64,000 nt of DNA from Antilocapra americana (lineage: Eukaryota; Chordata; Mammalia; Artiodactyla; Antilocapridae), in assembly GCA_007570785.1 (NCBI GenBank), contig ML662465.1, positions 4,847,902-4,911,901 on the forward strand. The letters are read 5' to 3'. The translations under genes and the position numbers were made by a program. A model generated the notes under the pieces. That model was not told the DNA's origin, did not search any database, and saw only the letters and a list, made by a program, of their open reading frames with translations. Positions within the stretch are counted from its first letter, which is position 1; each line of letters starts with the position of its first letter. This document shows, piece by piece, positions 48,896-61,350 of the stretch.

Positions 48896-49286
48896 AAATT
48901 ATGGGGGAGGGGGAAATATTGAACTTTAGATTAAGACATTTAAAAAGATGATACACCTGCTGAAGGCAGGTGGGATGCAAACAAGGGAGCAATGGAAAGA
49001 AGCCTTTGAATTAGAAGAGGTGGCTACATCTGGAAGAATTCAAATGCTTTCCTCAGCCACAGGGCTAACAGGCAAATATTGAGCAAGCAGTGCTACCCAG
49101 CAGAATGGACACAGCCAAAGCCCTGGAGTGGATGTGAATTCTCCCCCTGGACCAGACGTTAACCTTTTCACTGGAAAAGGTTTGAAGCGTCCTGGAGAGG
49201 AGACCAAGGAGTCAGAGGGCACTCAGCATATTGATGATTTGCAAACTGATAAAGAAGTATTTAGATGTTGTGATAACTTACCCAAG

Positions 49287-49695
49287 ATGGGCGGTTCCCA
49301 ACCTTTTTGGCACCAGGCATACGTTTCGTGGAAGACAATTTTTCCACCAACTGGGAGGAGGGGGATGGTTTGGGGATGAGTCAAGGGCATTAAATTTATT
49401 GTGCACTTACAGCTTCTTTGGTGGTTCAGACGGTAAAAAATCTGCCTGCAATGCAGGAGACCCAGGTTTGATCCCTGGGTTGGGAGGATCTCCTGGAGAA
49501 GGGAATGACCACCCACTCCAGTATTCTTGCCTGGAGAATCTCATGGACACAAGAGCCTGGCGGACTACAGTCCATGGGGTCACAAAGAGTAGGACACAAT
49601 TGAGAAACTGACACTTCTATTATTATTATTACATCAGCTCCACCTCATATCATCGAGAATTAGATCCCAGAGGCTGAGGATCCCTGACCTAGATA
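49287..49695 (+). mobile_element. Old interspersed repeat split by a SINE
   Basis: gcggttcccaacctttttgg and cgtggaagacaatttttcca open the element. After the SINE it resumes with cacctcatatcatcgagaat. This is a common mammalian repeat that I cannot name with certainty. Confidence 0.5.
49407..49615 (+). mobile_element. Bov-tA SINE
   Basis: Head cttctttggtggttcagacg, full body; followed by a TTA triplet run. Confidence 0.87.
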
Positions 49696-49779
49696 ACCAA
49701 GCATTATGTGATTATCTTCTTCTTCAAAGATACTTGAGGTACCAAATAGTTTTGTTTTTAAACAGTCTTAAAAAGAGAG

Positions 49780-49995
49780 AGCTCAAGAAAGCAGATCAAT
49801 GGTTGCCGGGGGCTGAGGGCAGAGGGGAATGGGGAATAACTGCTTAATGGATGTGGGGTTTTCTTTTGGAGCGAAGGAATGTTTTGGTACTAGACAGAGG
49901 TGGAGGTGGCACAAATGTACTAAATGCTGCTGAATTGCTCACTCTAAAATGGTCAAGTTAATGTTACGTGAATTTCATATCAATACATTTAAAAA
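49780..49995 (+). mobile_element. Old L1M-like 3' end
   Basis: atcaatggttgccgggggct, gtggggttttcttttggagc and ctctaaaatggtcaagttaa; the same family as at 31040. Confidence 0.68.
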
Positions 49996-50223
49996 ACAAA
50001 AGAAAGAGCGAGAGAGTGAGTTAACCTTGACCCAAATTGCCACGAGCCCAGAAGAGAGCAGCAAGCTGAGTCAGGGACCTTTGTGATAATACTAACACCT
50101 GGCACAGGGCCCAAAGATGTCCATGGTCCCGATCCAGAATGTGTCCATTGCTCTGATTGGGAAAAGCATCTTAGGTACTTGTTTGGAAACTGGTGATTTT
50201 TAAAGCCACTGGTTTAACAGTGG

Positions 50224-50367
50224 CTTAGACTTCCCTAGTGGCTCAGACAGTAAAGAATCTGCCTGCACTGCAGAATACCTGGGTTTGATCCCTGGGTCAG
50301 GAAGATCCCCTGAAGAGGGGAATGGCTACCCACGTCAGTATTCTTGCCCAGAGAATTCCATGGACAG
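50224..50367 (+). mobile_element. Bov-tA SINE, 3' truncated
   Basis: Head agacttccctagtggctcag; stops after gaattccatggacagaaatg. Confidence 0.83.
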
Positions 50368-50369
50368 AA

Positions 50370-50740
50370 ATGGTGGCTCTAGCCTATAGATTCTGGACTT
50401 CAGCTCAACATGTCCAGCCTCTAGCCAACCCTATTCGCTTCGGACTGAATCCCACAATCCGAACTGCCTCTCTGGCCAATCTATCCTGTTACTGTTTGTC
50501 CTGAATTCACTGGTTTTTCTGTAGTGACAAAACTCCCTCTGTTTGTCTTAAGTCTGAAGTCAAGGGAGATTCTGTCAGCAACCAAGGACCTCTGTTCAGT
50601 TCTGAATGGCGAGTTTTTCCTCCAATTCCAGGCTTGGCCCTATACTTGTAAACCTGAGTGTATAGTTACGCCATCCCCTACATTGTCTAATTGTTGAATA
50701 TACTGTGTAAATACATTGTACGCTTAAAGCTGTCTGTTTA
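50370..50740. other. Unique intronic sequence
   Basis: Nothing recognised. Confidence 0.4.
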
Positions 50741-50741
50741 C

Positions 50742-50859
50742 CTTTTTTTAGCCACACCATGTGGCTTGCAGAATCTTAGTTCCCTATCCAAGGACTGAAC
50801 CTGGGCCATAGCAATGAAAGCCCAGAATCCTATCCACTAGGTCACCAGGGGACTCCCTG
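50742..50859 (-). mobile_element. CHR-type SINE, truncated
   Basis: Antisense: tagccacaccatgtggcttg, ccaaggactgaacctgggcc, and head complement aggtcaccaggggactccct. Confidence 0.8.
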
Positions 50860-51609
50860 TCCATTTTATTTCAAAAATCTAAACATACAGCCAGCATATT
50901 TTTTAGCTCATTTTTGGTGAAATTTAGATATCAGTAAAATAGATACCCCTCTCTAAAGAATGTCTATCATAAAAACTGGCTCCTTTCCCCATGATAACTC
51001 TCCCGCCTTCCCTGCCCCTTCTTCCTCACATGGATCCCAAACTCCTGCCATGCTTGACCTCCTGCTGCTCCCTGAAAGCTCCAGTCTCCATTGTAGGAGC
51101 TGGACAGGACCAGGATCATGTCCATCAGCAACTTCTCAAGGGATCCATGCAGAGTGCCTGAGTCAGGCAGATGTTCAGTTTTTCCTACAAGAGCACCTTT
51201 ACCCCAAATCACAAGTACGATCAACGGCCCTGGAGAGCTGGGCTGCTCTAGAGTTCTGGACTCTAGATGCACATAAGCATCACTGGAAATTGGACGAGCT
51301 CCTTTTGCTTTCTTTCTTCTAATCCTGTTTGTCTTCTTGGTGACCCAGAGGATGCAGTGTGTCCCAGGCAGAGGATAAGCCCAGACCTCTCTCCACACCA
51401 GCCATAGGTGCTCTGAGAGACACAGGAAGCCTCCAATAGAAGCCCAAGACAGACTAGTAAGGATGTATCATGATGACAAAGTTGTTAAGCTCCTCCTCCT
51501 CTCTCTGGATCCCACCAGCTCTTGAAACAAGGCTCAGGAGCCAAGAGCATCAGCCTGGTCCTGAGCCCTGACCCACATCCCCACACCAACCCAGGAGTAT
51601 TCAAACCTC
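50860..51609. other. Unique intronic sequence
   Basis: Open frames on both strands at 50960-51400 have no recognised domain and no fitting splice phase. Confidence 0.4.
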
Positions 51610-51810
51610 CCCCTTGGTGGTGGCTCAGGTGGTAAAATCTGCCTGCAATGCAAGAGACCTGGTTCGATCCCTGGATCAGGAAAATCCCATGGAGAAGGAA
51701 ATGACAACCCACTCCAGTATTCTTGCCTGGAGAATTCCCTGGACAGAGAAGCCTGGCAGGCTACAGTTTGTGGGGTTACAAAGAGTCGGACATGACTGAG
51801 CAACTAATAC
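51610..51810 (+). mobile_element. Bov-tA SINE
   Basis: ttggtggtggctcaggtggt head, complete body, end gtcggacatgactgagcaac. Confidence 0.86.
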
Positions 51811-52084
51811 TTTCATTTTCCAACTCCCCTAAGAGGCCAGAGTACACACCACCCTCTACCCAGCAGATACCCTCCCTTGGCCCTTCGCTCTTTCTTACAG
51901 ATAGCTCTCTAATGTCACCTCTTCCTGGAAGCCTCTCCTGACTTCACCTGACCCCCACAATAGGATTATTCCTTTCTTATGTTCAGCAGCACAGTATGCT
52001 TTAAACATATGTGCTCTTGCCTTACTTATCCTGTAATATTTAATAGAACTCTTGAAGGGAAGAGATTGTGACTTTCTACTATTT

Positions 52085-52440
52085 CTGGAAGGAGCATGGT
52101 ACAATGGCTAAGAACTTGGCCTCACACAGACCTGGATTTGAGTCCAAGTGATGCCATTTTCTAGTTGCGTGAATCCTTGAAAATTTTACTTAACGTGAGC
52201 CTCAGTTTTACTTAAATTTTATTTAAATTTTACTTAATGTGAGCCTCAGTTTCCTCATCTGTCATACAAGCATGGTCGCTGTGCCACCTACCAGCTTGGG
52301 AGGGTTTAGGGGCCACTGTGCATGCTAAGGGATCAAACCTATTACACGCTCAGCAACGCCAGACTGTTATTATTATGCTGACCCATCAAGTGCCTAGGAC
52401 TGGGTTAAAGACGTAGTATTTATAGGTGCTCAATAATCTG
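52085..52440 (+). mobile_element. MIR SINE with an internal 26-bp duplication
   Basis: agcatggtacaatggctaag, agacctggatttgagtccaa and cctcagtttcctcatctgtc are MIR hallmarks. The block at 52183-52208 recurs at 52227-52252 with one mismatch. Confidence 0.75.
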
Positions 52441-52497
52441 GTTATTAAATGTCATTAAATTCCCTGATTTCACGCAAGGTTAAAAGCTTCATTAGAG

Positions 52498-52680
52498 GGA
52501 CTTCCCTGGTGGTCCAGGGGTTAAGAATCTGCCTTCCGATGCAGGGGACATGGGTTTGATCCCTGGTTAGGAAACTAAATTCCTATGGGCCTCAGAGCTA
52601 CAGAGCCCATAGGCCTCAACTAGAGAGAACCCCCCATGCAATGGAAACCCTACGAAGCAAATAAATAAACAGATAATTTT
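52498..52680 (+). mobile_element. CHR-type SINE with target-site duplication
   Basis: Head gggacttccctggtggtcca. Flanks taaaagcttcattagag (52481-52497) and ttaaagcttcatgagag (52681-52697) form an imperfect duplication. Confidence 0.88.
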
Positions 52681-52697
52681 TTAAAGCTTCATGAGAG

Positions 52698-53390
52698 GAG
52701 AGTCTGTTTGTGGTCACTTTTGTACTCCCAGGCCTAGCACACATCTGGCATGAAGCAGATGGTTAATCAGTGTTTGAGGGATGAACTGATACAGGATGAG
52801 TGAGGTGTTTTCTTCTCCCTCCATCCCCTAATACCATTGCAGAGCTCCAACGGCCGCAGGGGCCGGTACCCCTCCTGTGGTTTCTTAGAACATCTTGTCC
52901 TGTTGTCTGGCACAGCACATGTCACCCCTGACTGTGGCTATCCATGTACCCGCCTGAGTGATGGTCGTGACCCCACAGTCCAGCACAGTGTGAGACACTC
53001 GCTGAAGGGGAGAAGGACGATGAATCTTATCACCTGGGGAGGAGCCCCAGGCCTCAAGCCCAGAAAGAATTTACTGGTTCTGTGATCTGGGTTGTTTTGG
53101 CCAATGATGCTGGTGATGCTGACAACAACATTCATTGAGCACAAGTTGTATGTGCTGCATACACATACTGCCCGTCCCTGGAGCCGAAGCTCTTCACTGC
53201 CACACTTCACTACCTCTCTCTGGGAGGCAGGAGTCCAACCTGTTCAGAAAAGGCAAGGTCTTGACTGATTGAAGAACAGACTGTTCTGAGAATTTCTGCT
53301 TCATTTGCCCCCAGATATGGGGACTGGACAAAACTTCCTCCAGCACAGCACCTCCTGCATTTTAAGTACCTTTATCTGATCTAAAGCCAC
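52698..53390. other. Unique intronic sequence
   Basis: Nothing recognised. Confidence 0.4.
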
Positions 53391-53394
53391 CGTC

Positions 53395-54620
53395 CTTAAC
53401 AAACTAGGAGACTGGGGTGGCAAGGAGCTCAGGCAGGAAGCCAGAGATCCTGGGTTTTAATGTGAGTTCTGCCACCCAGTTCTGTGTGCCCTAAATGTCA
53501 CCTAACTTCCCAGGGTCTCGGTCTCCTTGTCTAAGAAATGGGGCTAACCTAAGGGCGTTATAATAATTACATGAGTCGATGTTTGACAGAAAACAACAAA
53601 ATTCTGTAAACGACCCAATCAAAAAGTGGGCCAAAGAACTTAACAGACATTTCTCCAAAGAAGACATAAAAATGGCTAACAAACACATGAAAAGATGCTC
53701 AACATCACTCATTATCAGAGAAATGCAAATCAAAACCACAATGAGGTATCACTTTACACCAGTCAGAATGGCTGCAATCCAAAAATCTACAAGCAATAAA
53801 TGCTGGAAGGATGTGGAGAAAAGGGAACTCTCTTGCACTCTTGGTGGGAATGCAAACTAGTACAGCCACTATGGAAAACAGTGTGGAGATTCCTTAAAAA
53901 ACTGCAAATAGACCTGCCATATGACCCAGCAATCCAACTGCTGGGCATATACACCGAGGAAACCAGAAATGAAAGAGACACGTGTACCCCAATGTTCATC
54001 GCTGCATTGCTTACAATAGCCAGGACATGGAAGCAACCTAGATGACCATCAACTGACGAATGGATAAGAAAGCTGTGGTACATATACACAATGGAATATT
54101 AACTCAGCATTAAAAAAAAATTCATTTGAATCAGTGGTACTCAGGTGGACGGAACTGGAGCCCATTATCCAGAGTGAAGTAAGCCAGAAGGGAAAACAAC
54201 AATACAGTATACTAACGCATATATATGGAATTTAGAAAGATGGTAACGAGAGCCCAGCATGCGAGACAGCAAAAGGAACGCAGATGTATAGAACAGACTC
54301 GTGGACTCTGTGGATGAGGGTAAGGGTGGGATGATATGGGAGAATGGCATTGAAACATGTTAATTATCATATGTCTAATCAATCGCCAGCCCAGGATTGA
54401 TGCTCGGGGCTGGTGCATCGAGATTTCCCGGGGGGAGGGAGGAGGGAGGGAGGATGGAGGGGGGTTCTGGAGGGGGAGCATATGTAAACCCATGGCGATA
54501 TCATGTCATTGTATGGCAAAACTAATTAAAAAAAATAAATAAAATAAAAAATAATTACATGAATAAACAGAACGTCTGGCACAGAGTAAACATTCTGTAA
54601 GTTTAGTTGTTACTATTGGC
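53395..54620 (+). mobile_element. MIR-like SINE split by L1
   Basis: Left part gccagagatcctgggtttta and ggtctccttgtctaagaaat; the right part resumes after the L1 with aacgtctggcacagagtaaa. Confidence 0.6.
53575..54549 (+). mobile_element. 5'-truncated L1 with 13-bp target-site duplication and odd 5' junction
   Basis: aataattacatga occurs at 53562-53574 and 54550-54562. Inside, the first ~35 bp (tttgacagaaaacaacaaaa, ttctgtaa) look like ruminant L1 3' UTR and are joined directly to ORF2 text (cccaatcaaaaagtgggcca). ORF2 is broken relative to the other copies: one base lost near 53807, a stop where the others read RCPS (near 54042), and an extra base near 54100. A G-rich 3' UTR and A-rich tail follow. 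Confidence 0.92.
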
Positions 54621-54631
54621 CATCATTCTGG

Positions 54632-54857
54632 TTTTGTCCATTTGTTGGGCTGCGCTGGGCCTTCCTTGCATTATGCAGGTTTCTCTACTTGTAGCAAATG
54701 AGGTCTCTTGTTGCAGAACGTGGGCTTCTGCAGTTGTGGCCAGCAGGCTCAGCTGCTCCATGGCATGTGGGATCTTATATCCCTGACCAGGGATAGAACT
54801 TGCGTCCCCTGCATTGGAAGGTGCATTCTCTACCACTGGACACCAGGGAAGTCCCTT
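54632..54857 (-). mobile_element. CHR-type SINE
   Basis: Antisense: gttgggctgcgctgggcctt, ccctgaccagggatagaact, and head complement tggacaccagggaagtccct. Confidence 0.84.
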
Positions 54858-56195
54858 AGCTATTACTCTGTGTGAATACTCCCAGAAGATATTTAGTAAC
54901 TTTAACTTCAGTGTCTTCATTCTCCAGAGTTCTTAGGATCTCCCTACCAGGATCTAGAAGAAATGGGCATTCTTTACACTATCATTGATACTCACACCAC
55001 CTCCTTTAAAAAAATTTTTTTTAACTTAATTATAGATATAACAGAATCCAAAGCAAATATTCTCTTTGATCTTATCCTAAAATCAAATAAATGCTTTAAT
55101 TTGTAGATTCACCTTCTAGTCTTCACCCACATTAACATTCAATTTGTACATAATTATAAAGCCATATATCTATTTTATATTTTACATTTTCACCTAACAT
55201 CATACCACTTTGGTGGTGATGAAGTAGCTCACAGAAGCTCAACGCTCCAGCTGAGAACAACTATAAAAGCCAGATAAACAAAATATTTTTTCAAGGAACT
55301 GGAATGTTGAAGGAATTGGAATTGAGATAAGCACATTATTCTATGTGCCACTTTTTCCTTAGGGGCAGAAGCCACTCTCAGCACAGGGCAAAAGGCTGAG
55401 ATGCCAGGCAGACGGCAGCTGCTAAGAAGCAGTTAGAAGCCTTGGATCCAGGAATAGAGCTGCCAAGGAAAGCATGACTTGGGGGGCCAAGATCCTGGCG
55501 AGAATGGAAGATCAAAGAAGCTAACTTGACACTAGGCGCTGGGTTCTTTCCCGGGGGCTTTGCCAATTCAAATACAGAGGTTGAGACACAAAACAGAAAT
55601 GTGCTGTTGATTTCTGGTGCGAGAGAAACAAAAACTGGAGTTCAGGACCTAGTTAAGGAGGAGGGCCGGAGGAAGTCTGCAGCCTCACAGTTGGAAACCT
55701 CTAGCAGCTCCATCATTGGACTGAAAATGAACAAGAGGAAGAAGACAACTTCATCCAAAGCTCTATACTTTGATATATGAAATGTCTGGAATTCAAACCA
55801 AAGTTACACATATGTCAAGAAACAGGACCAGAAGGAAAAATAGGCAACAGGACAGATCCACAGGTGACCCAGTCACTGGGCCTTAAGAATAACTATGTTC
55901 AAGAGGATTAAAAAGGGGGAGATGACAACACAGAGAACTTCGCTAGAGAGCTATAATTTATTTTAAAAATATGAACTCAAGAATTAAAAATACAGTAATT
56001 CCTGAATTGAGGGGAAATCTACAAAACACCTGACTGGAACTCCTCAAAACTGCCAAGGTCATGAAAAACAAAGACTGAGAAATGGTAATGAACCAAAGGA
56101 AACTAAGAAGATATGACAATTAAATAAAACTTGGTATCTTGGATGGAATCCAAAAACAAACAAAGGATGCTAATGAAAAAACTAGTAACACCTAA
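54858..56195. other. AT-rich intronic sequence
   Basis: No clear repeat or exon; parts may be decayed L1. Confidence 0.4.
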
Positions 56196-56199
56196 ATAA

Positions 56200-56385
56200 A
56201 ATCTGGAATTTTGTTAGCAGTAATGTGCCAATTATTGTGAGTGTTTGCGTTGTGACAAAGGTACAATGATAAGGTAAGATATTAATAATCGGGGAAGCTG
56301 TGTGATGGGTTTAAGAGAGCTCTGTACTATGTAACTTTTTTGTGAATCTAAAAGTATTCTAAAACAAAAAAGGTTTAAAAATACA
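56200..56385 (+). mobile_element. Old L1M-like 3' UTR end
   Basis: agctgtgtgatgggtttaag, ctctgtactatgtaactttt and ctaaaagtattctaaaacaa. Confidence 0.6.
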
Positions 56386-56479
56386 ATAATTAAAATTAAG
56401 GATTCAGTGTAAGGGTTAAGTGGCATTTTAGAAGCCATTCAAAGGCATATAAGCAACTGGAAAAATAGCTTTGTGATGA

Positions 56480-56650
56480 CCTAGAGGGGTGGGATAGGGA
56501 AAGGGGAAGCAGACTCAAGAAGGAGGTGGTATATGTATGATTATGGCTGATTTGTATTGTATGGCAAAAACCAACATAACACTGTAAAGCAATTTTCCTC
56601 CAATTGAAAAAAAATTAAAAACTGTTTGCCACTTCAAAAAAAAAAAAATA
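56480..56650 (+). mobile_element. L1 3' end
   Basis: tgacctagaggggtgggata and gtatggcaaaaaccaacata, then an A-rich tail (to about 56650). Confidence 0.75.
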
Positions 56651-56689
56651 GCTCAGTTAGAACTATCAGACTAGGGTTTTTAAATGATT

Positions 56690-56800
56690 AAGACTAGTGG
56701 TTAAGACTCCACATTTCCACTGCAGGGGGTATGGGTTGGATAGCTGGTAGGGGAACTAAGATCGTGCAAGCTGCCCAGCGTAGCCAAAGAAGAAGAAAAA
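56690..56800 (+). mobile_element. CHR-type SINE, decayed
   Basis: gtggttaagactccacattt and gggtatgggttggatagctg; the head is lost. Confidence 0.6.
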
Positions 56801-57547
56801 AATACAGAATAGAACCATCAGACTAAAGCACAGAGAATAAAAAGGATGGAAAGTACTGAATACAGTGTCAGAGAAGGTGGGACACAGTGAAATGGGCTAA
56901 TCTATGTGTAATTGAAAACCAGGATGAAAAGTAGACAAGGAATGGGGCAGAGGATGCTCAAGAATTTTCCAGTACTGATGAAAGATGTCCAGCTAAAAAT
57001 TCAAGAACAGAATAAATATACACATATGCGCGCACACACACACACACACACACTTTCCTAAGAACACCATAATCAAACTGTTGAAAATCAAAGATAAAGA
57101 GAAAATCAAAAGAAGCCAAATTGAAAAAAAAGGCACATTACCTTCAAAGGAATAGAAAACAAGAATAAGAATACGAACAATGGGGTAACATCTTAAAAGT
57201 GCTGAGAGAAAACAACTTGTAATTTTGAATTCTATACCCAGCAAAAACATTCTTCAAAAGTGAATGTGAAAAAAAGGTATTTTTAAATTTATTTCCAGCA
57301 GGCTGAGACTAAAGTAAATGCTTAAAGGGGTTCTTCACGGGGAAAGAGAATGGTTCCAGATGGAAATGTGTGTATGTAGGAAGAAACCAAAAAACAACAA
57401 AAAGGATAAATATATTCATAACTCTAATTGAATATTGATTGTACAAAGCAATAATAATGCATAGTTTAAATGACATGTAAAATTAAAATAGGGTGGGACA
57501 GGGTAAGTGGAACTAAAATATTTAACGACCTAGGGTTATTTAATAAC

Positions 57548-57765
57548 ATGTTGTTGTTTACTCGCTAAGTCATGTCCAATTCTTTGTGACCCCATGGACT
57601 GTAGTCTGCCAGGCTCCTCTGTCCATGGGGATTCTCCAGGCAAGAATACTGGAGTGGGTTGCCATGATCTCCTCCAGGGGATCTTCCCAACCCAGGGATC
57701 AAACCCGGGTCTCCCGCATTGCAGGTGGATTCTTTACCATCTGAGCCACCGGGGAAGCGCATTTA
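57548..57765 (-). mobile_element. Bov-tA SINE nested in old L1
   Basis: Antisense, from gttgtttactcgctaagtca to gagccaccggggaagcgc; very well preserved, with ggatcaaacccgggtctccc retaining CpG. Confidence 0.89.
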
Positions 57766-57797
57766 GTAATATAATGGACTCTATAAACTGTCAAGGA

Positions 57798-57970
57798 TGG
57801 GACTTCCCTGGGGTTGCAGTGGTTAAGAATCCACCTTGCAGTGGGAACTAAGAGTCCACATGCCTCAGAGCAACTAAGACCTCACGCCACAGCTAGAGAA
57901 TGCTGGCAGTGAAACAAAAGACCCTGCATGACACAACTAAGACACAACACAGACAAGTAAACAAATAAAA
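57798..57970 (+). mobile_element. CHR-type SINE nested in old L1
   Basis: Head gggacttccctggggttgca, with part of the middle deleted; ends in aaataaaataaaaat. Confidence 0.82.
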
Positions 57971-59100
57971 TAAAAATACATCAATGATGTATGCTGAAGT
58001 CTCTAGACCAACATGAAAATGATACTACGTGATCAACAAGCTAATGGAAGTGAAATGATAAAACATACTTGAGTGATTAAAAATGAGGCAAAAACAGAGG
58101 AAAAGGAACGTAAAACACACGGGACCAATAGAAAATAAATAGGAAGACCACAGAGATAAACTAAAATATATCAGCAATTGCATTAAATGTCTAAATGCTC
58201 AAATTAAAAATCAAATAACTGGATTTTTAAGTTATGCTTATAAAAGACACATCCTGAAAATAAGGATTGAAAGCAAAGGGAAAAGAATATATAAATCTTC
58301 TTCTTTTTCAATCATTTTCACTTTACATATTTTTTTCTCTTTCCTTTCACTTTCAATTCTTCTGGATCCCTCCATTTGAGGTGTTTTTTCTTTCCACTTT
58401 CAGTCACCCACTTTAATGAGAGAGAAATCACTGAACAACAACCAAAAGAAAGCTTGTATCTCTATATGAGACAAAGAGGCAGCAAGGTAAGAAGTATCTT
58501 TGTAATAAAAAGATACATGGTAAAATGTTAAAACGATCAATCTACCACGGAGATAAAACAATTATAATTTATGGTAATAACACTGCTTCAAAATACATAA
58601 AGCAAAAATTGAGAAAATTAAGAGAAGAAAATGCACAGCCATAACAGGAGACCTGAACATAGCTCCTTCAGCAACACACCAAGCAAGCAAAACAAACATC
58701 ATCAAAGATACCGAAGATATGAACAACACGATGACACAGACTTAACCTAATCTGCCCACAAGGATACTTCAGGCAACAACCATGGAGTAGATATTCTTTA
58801 CAAGCGCACATGGAATATTTACCAGAGTTTCAAGAGAATGAAATGATGTGTGCTCTCTGACCACAGGGGAAACGAACTAGAAATCCGTAACAAAAGATAA
58901 CAAGAATATCCACAAATGTCTGAAAATTAAACATACACTTTTAAATAGCCCATAGGAAAAAGAAGAAATCATAATAGAAATGCAAACGCTTCAAACCTTG
59001 TGAAAATCTGCTAAAGCTGTGCTTAGAGGGAAAAGCTCATCTGACAATCCATGATCTAAGTATCTCAAAAAGTTAGGAAAAAAAGAGTAAACTCATGCCT

Positions 59101-59846
59101 ATTTTCCCATTGTGCTTTTTGCCCCCATTCTTTCACATGCTACCTTCTCCTCCTCCCCACATCCCATCCCCCTCCCCAGCAAACCCAGGCTAGCAACCTG
59201 TGTTTACCCTTCCCCACTTTTCCCTCGCTGTGACAACTGCCTGGAAACAAAGGGATCGGGAGAGTTACTCTACAAAAATGGAATCACACTGTACCTGTTA
59301 CCCGGCAAAGTGCTTTTCCCACCTAACAATACATCTTGTCTATTTCTCCATGTCAGTCAATTGAGAACGAACTGGTTCTTTTCAAACTGCCTATTATGCC
59401 ACCGCATGCCTGGACCACAAACTATTCAGCCATTCATTCTTTCATCAACAGGCACTCAGGATGCTATTAGCTTTTCACCACCACACAGATGCCAGAAACA
59501 CCTGTGAATGCCCTTGCCAGAGCCCTCAGAATTCCCTGAACAGAGCCTAGACAATGGGAACCCTCACACTAGCAGCGACGAAGTTCTCAAACACTCTTCC
59601 TGCCACACGAGCATTTGTGGAGGCTACACACTCCTCTTCGTGGGCATGCCCAGCAAGAAACTCACTTCCTCAAATCACATGCTGCAAACTCTTATGTTCT
59701 TCTCCTCTTATAAGAAAATGTAACTGAGTGACAGTATGTCCACAAAGGCCTGAGCAAGAAACAGATCCGATTCAGATGGTTCAAGAGGCTTTAAATAGGG
59801 ATCCGCCCAGAAATATGAGGCCAGGGTTAAAGGAACCAAGGATGGA
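59101..59846. other. Unassigned intronic sequence
   Basis: The stretch at 59260-59460 (acaaaaatggaatcacactg, ctatttctccatgtcag) resembles an old L1 segment. Otherwise nothing recognised. Confidence 0.4.
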
Positions 59847-60112
59847 TGGGACTTCCCTGATCTGCCTGCCAGTGCAGGGGACATGGGTTTGATCCCTGGT
59901 TCAGGAAGAGTCCACACACCACAGGGCACTGAAGCCATGTGCCGCAGCTACTGAGTCCACGTGTACCCACTACTGGAGCCTGTGTGCCTAGAGACCAAGC
60001 TCGGCAACAAGAGAAGCCACTGCAACGAGAAGCCAGCACACCCCAACTACAGGAAGCCCGCACACAGCAACGAAGACCCAGCACAGCCAAAAACCAATAC
60101 TTTTTTAAAAAA
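59847..60112 (+). mobile_element. CHR-type SINE with head deletion
   Basis: gggacttccctgatctgcct lacks part of the A-box region; a long body follows, with gacccagcacagccaaaaac. Confidence 0.83.
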
Positions 60113-60252
60113 GAATAGGTGGGGAGGCGCTCAGAGACCAGCACTGATGTGAGTGTTGCTGCCAATCCTAGGCTGAAAGGCAAAGCGAGGCAACTGTTAT
60201 CAGAGCCAGGGAGCCCTGGAGCTGGGGCCCAGAGCAGAGAGACTGGGGAAGA

Positions 60253-60458
60253 ATGCCTGGTGGTTCAGACGGGGAAGAAGCTGCCTGCAACACGAGAGAC
60301 CGGGGTTCGAGCCCTAGGTGGGGAAGATCCCCTGGAGAAGGGAAAGGCAACCCACTCCAGTATTCTTGCCTAGAGAATTCCTGGGACAGAGGAGCCTGGA
60401 GGGCTACAGTCCATGGGGTCGTAAAGAGTCAGAAATGACTGAGCGACTAACATCTCAC
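60253..60458 (+). mobile_element. Bov-tA SINE
   Basis: tgcctggtggttcagacggg head and ggggttcgagccctaggtgg box, full body. Confidence 0.86.
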
Positions 60459-60789
60459 CTTTGCTCTCTTGCAATCCCCTTGCCAGTGCTTCTTACTGCA
60501 TGAGCTCAAGCAGGAGCCAGAGGGCCCAGGTGATGCCCTCCACAGGGGTCAGTCTCCCGAGGCACAGGGAAGAGCAGATGGGAGACTGAGACGAGCAAGC
60601 AGAGAACAACCAGCACGGCAGGCAAGCGTGGGTAGTAACTGGTAAAGGAAGAGCATGACTCCAGGGCTGAGTGAGGGGCCAACTCCCTGACAGACCCCCA
60701 GAGAGCTGCCCTCCTGGATATCAGAGAGGGAGAGGGAATAAAGGAAGGGGGGACAGCTTGCAGCAGCACAAGGTGAGTTCCTCACACTG

Positions 60790-60935
60790 GCTGGACACAC
60801 AGTGGGTTCTTAGCTTGCTGTGTGGCCTCAGGCCAGTTGCTCAACCTCTCTGATTCTCAGCTTATTAGCTGTAAAGTGAGACTACTCACTATCTTCCCTG
60901 CCTACATTCTCTCCTATTTATGCCAGTGAAAGGAT
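60790..60935 (+). mobile_element. MIR SINE
   Basis: tgtggcctcaggccagttgc and tcaacctctctgattctcag with agctgtaaagtgagac. Confidence 0.65.
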
Positions 60936-60949
60936 AAATATTTTTTTCT

Positions 60950-61350
60950 CTGAATGTAGACTCGGTCATGGGAATGGCTTCAGCCACTGAAACATTGGTC
61001 AGTGTGACATAAGCAGAGTCCTAAAAGTGTCTGTGAGGTGAGGCTTGAGTTGAATTGCTCTCACTGCTTCTGAGACACCTATGACTACAACCACACCAAC
61101 AAGCTAGAGCGAGCCAGTGGAATGATGAGAAACACAAGGCTAGGTCAGCCCTGTCGCTTCAGCTGACACGGACGGAGCAAACCACAGGCATGAGACTGAG
61201 GTCATCCTAGACCCTTCAGCCCCAGACAGGTCAGCCCAGGTCAGAGGAATCTCCAGATAGACTCACAAAGTGGACAGAAAGAATGTTTGTCTTTTTAAGG
61301 CCACTCCCTTTGGAGTGATTTGTTACTCAGCAAAAGCTTACTGATACAAT
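60950..61350 (+). mobile_element. Ancient LTR-like relic, family uncertain
   Basis: Ends with tggagtgatttgttactcag and caaaagcttactgatac, which resembles an old mammalian LTR 3' end; no internal genes. Confidence 0.4.

Larger units (their letters stand above)
56825..59100 (+). mobile_element. Old L1/HAL1-like LINE, sense, split by SINEs
   Basis: Upstream part carries gagaaaatcaaaagaagcca, ggcacattaccttcaaagga and gaattctatacccagcaaaa. After the SINEs, ORF2-side blocks follow (taaaagacacatcctgaaaa, taacaggagacctgaacata). All frames are broken. A CA repeat lies at about 57031-57052. Confidence 0.65.
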
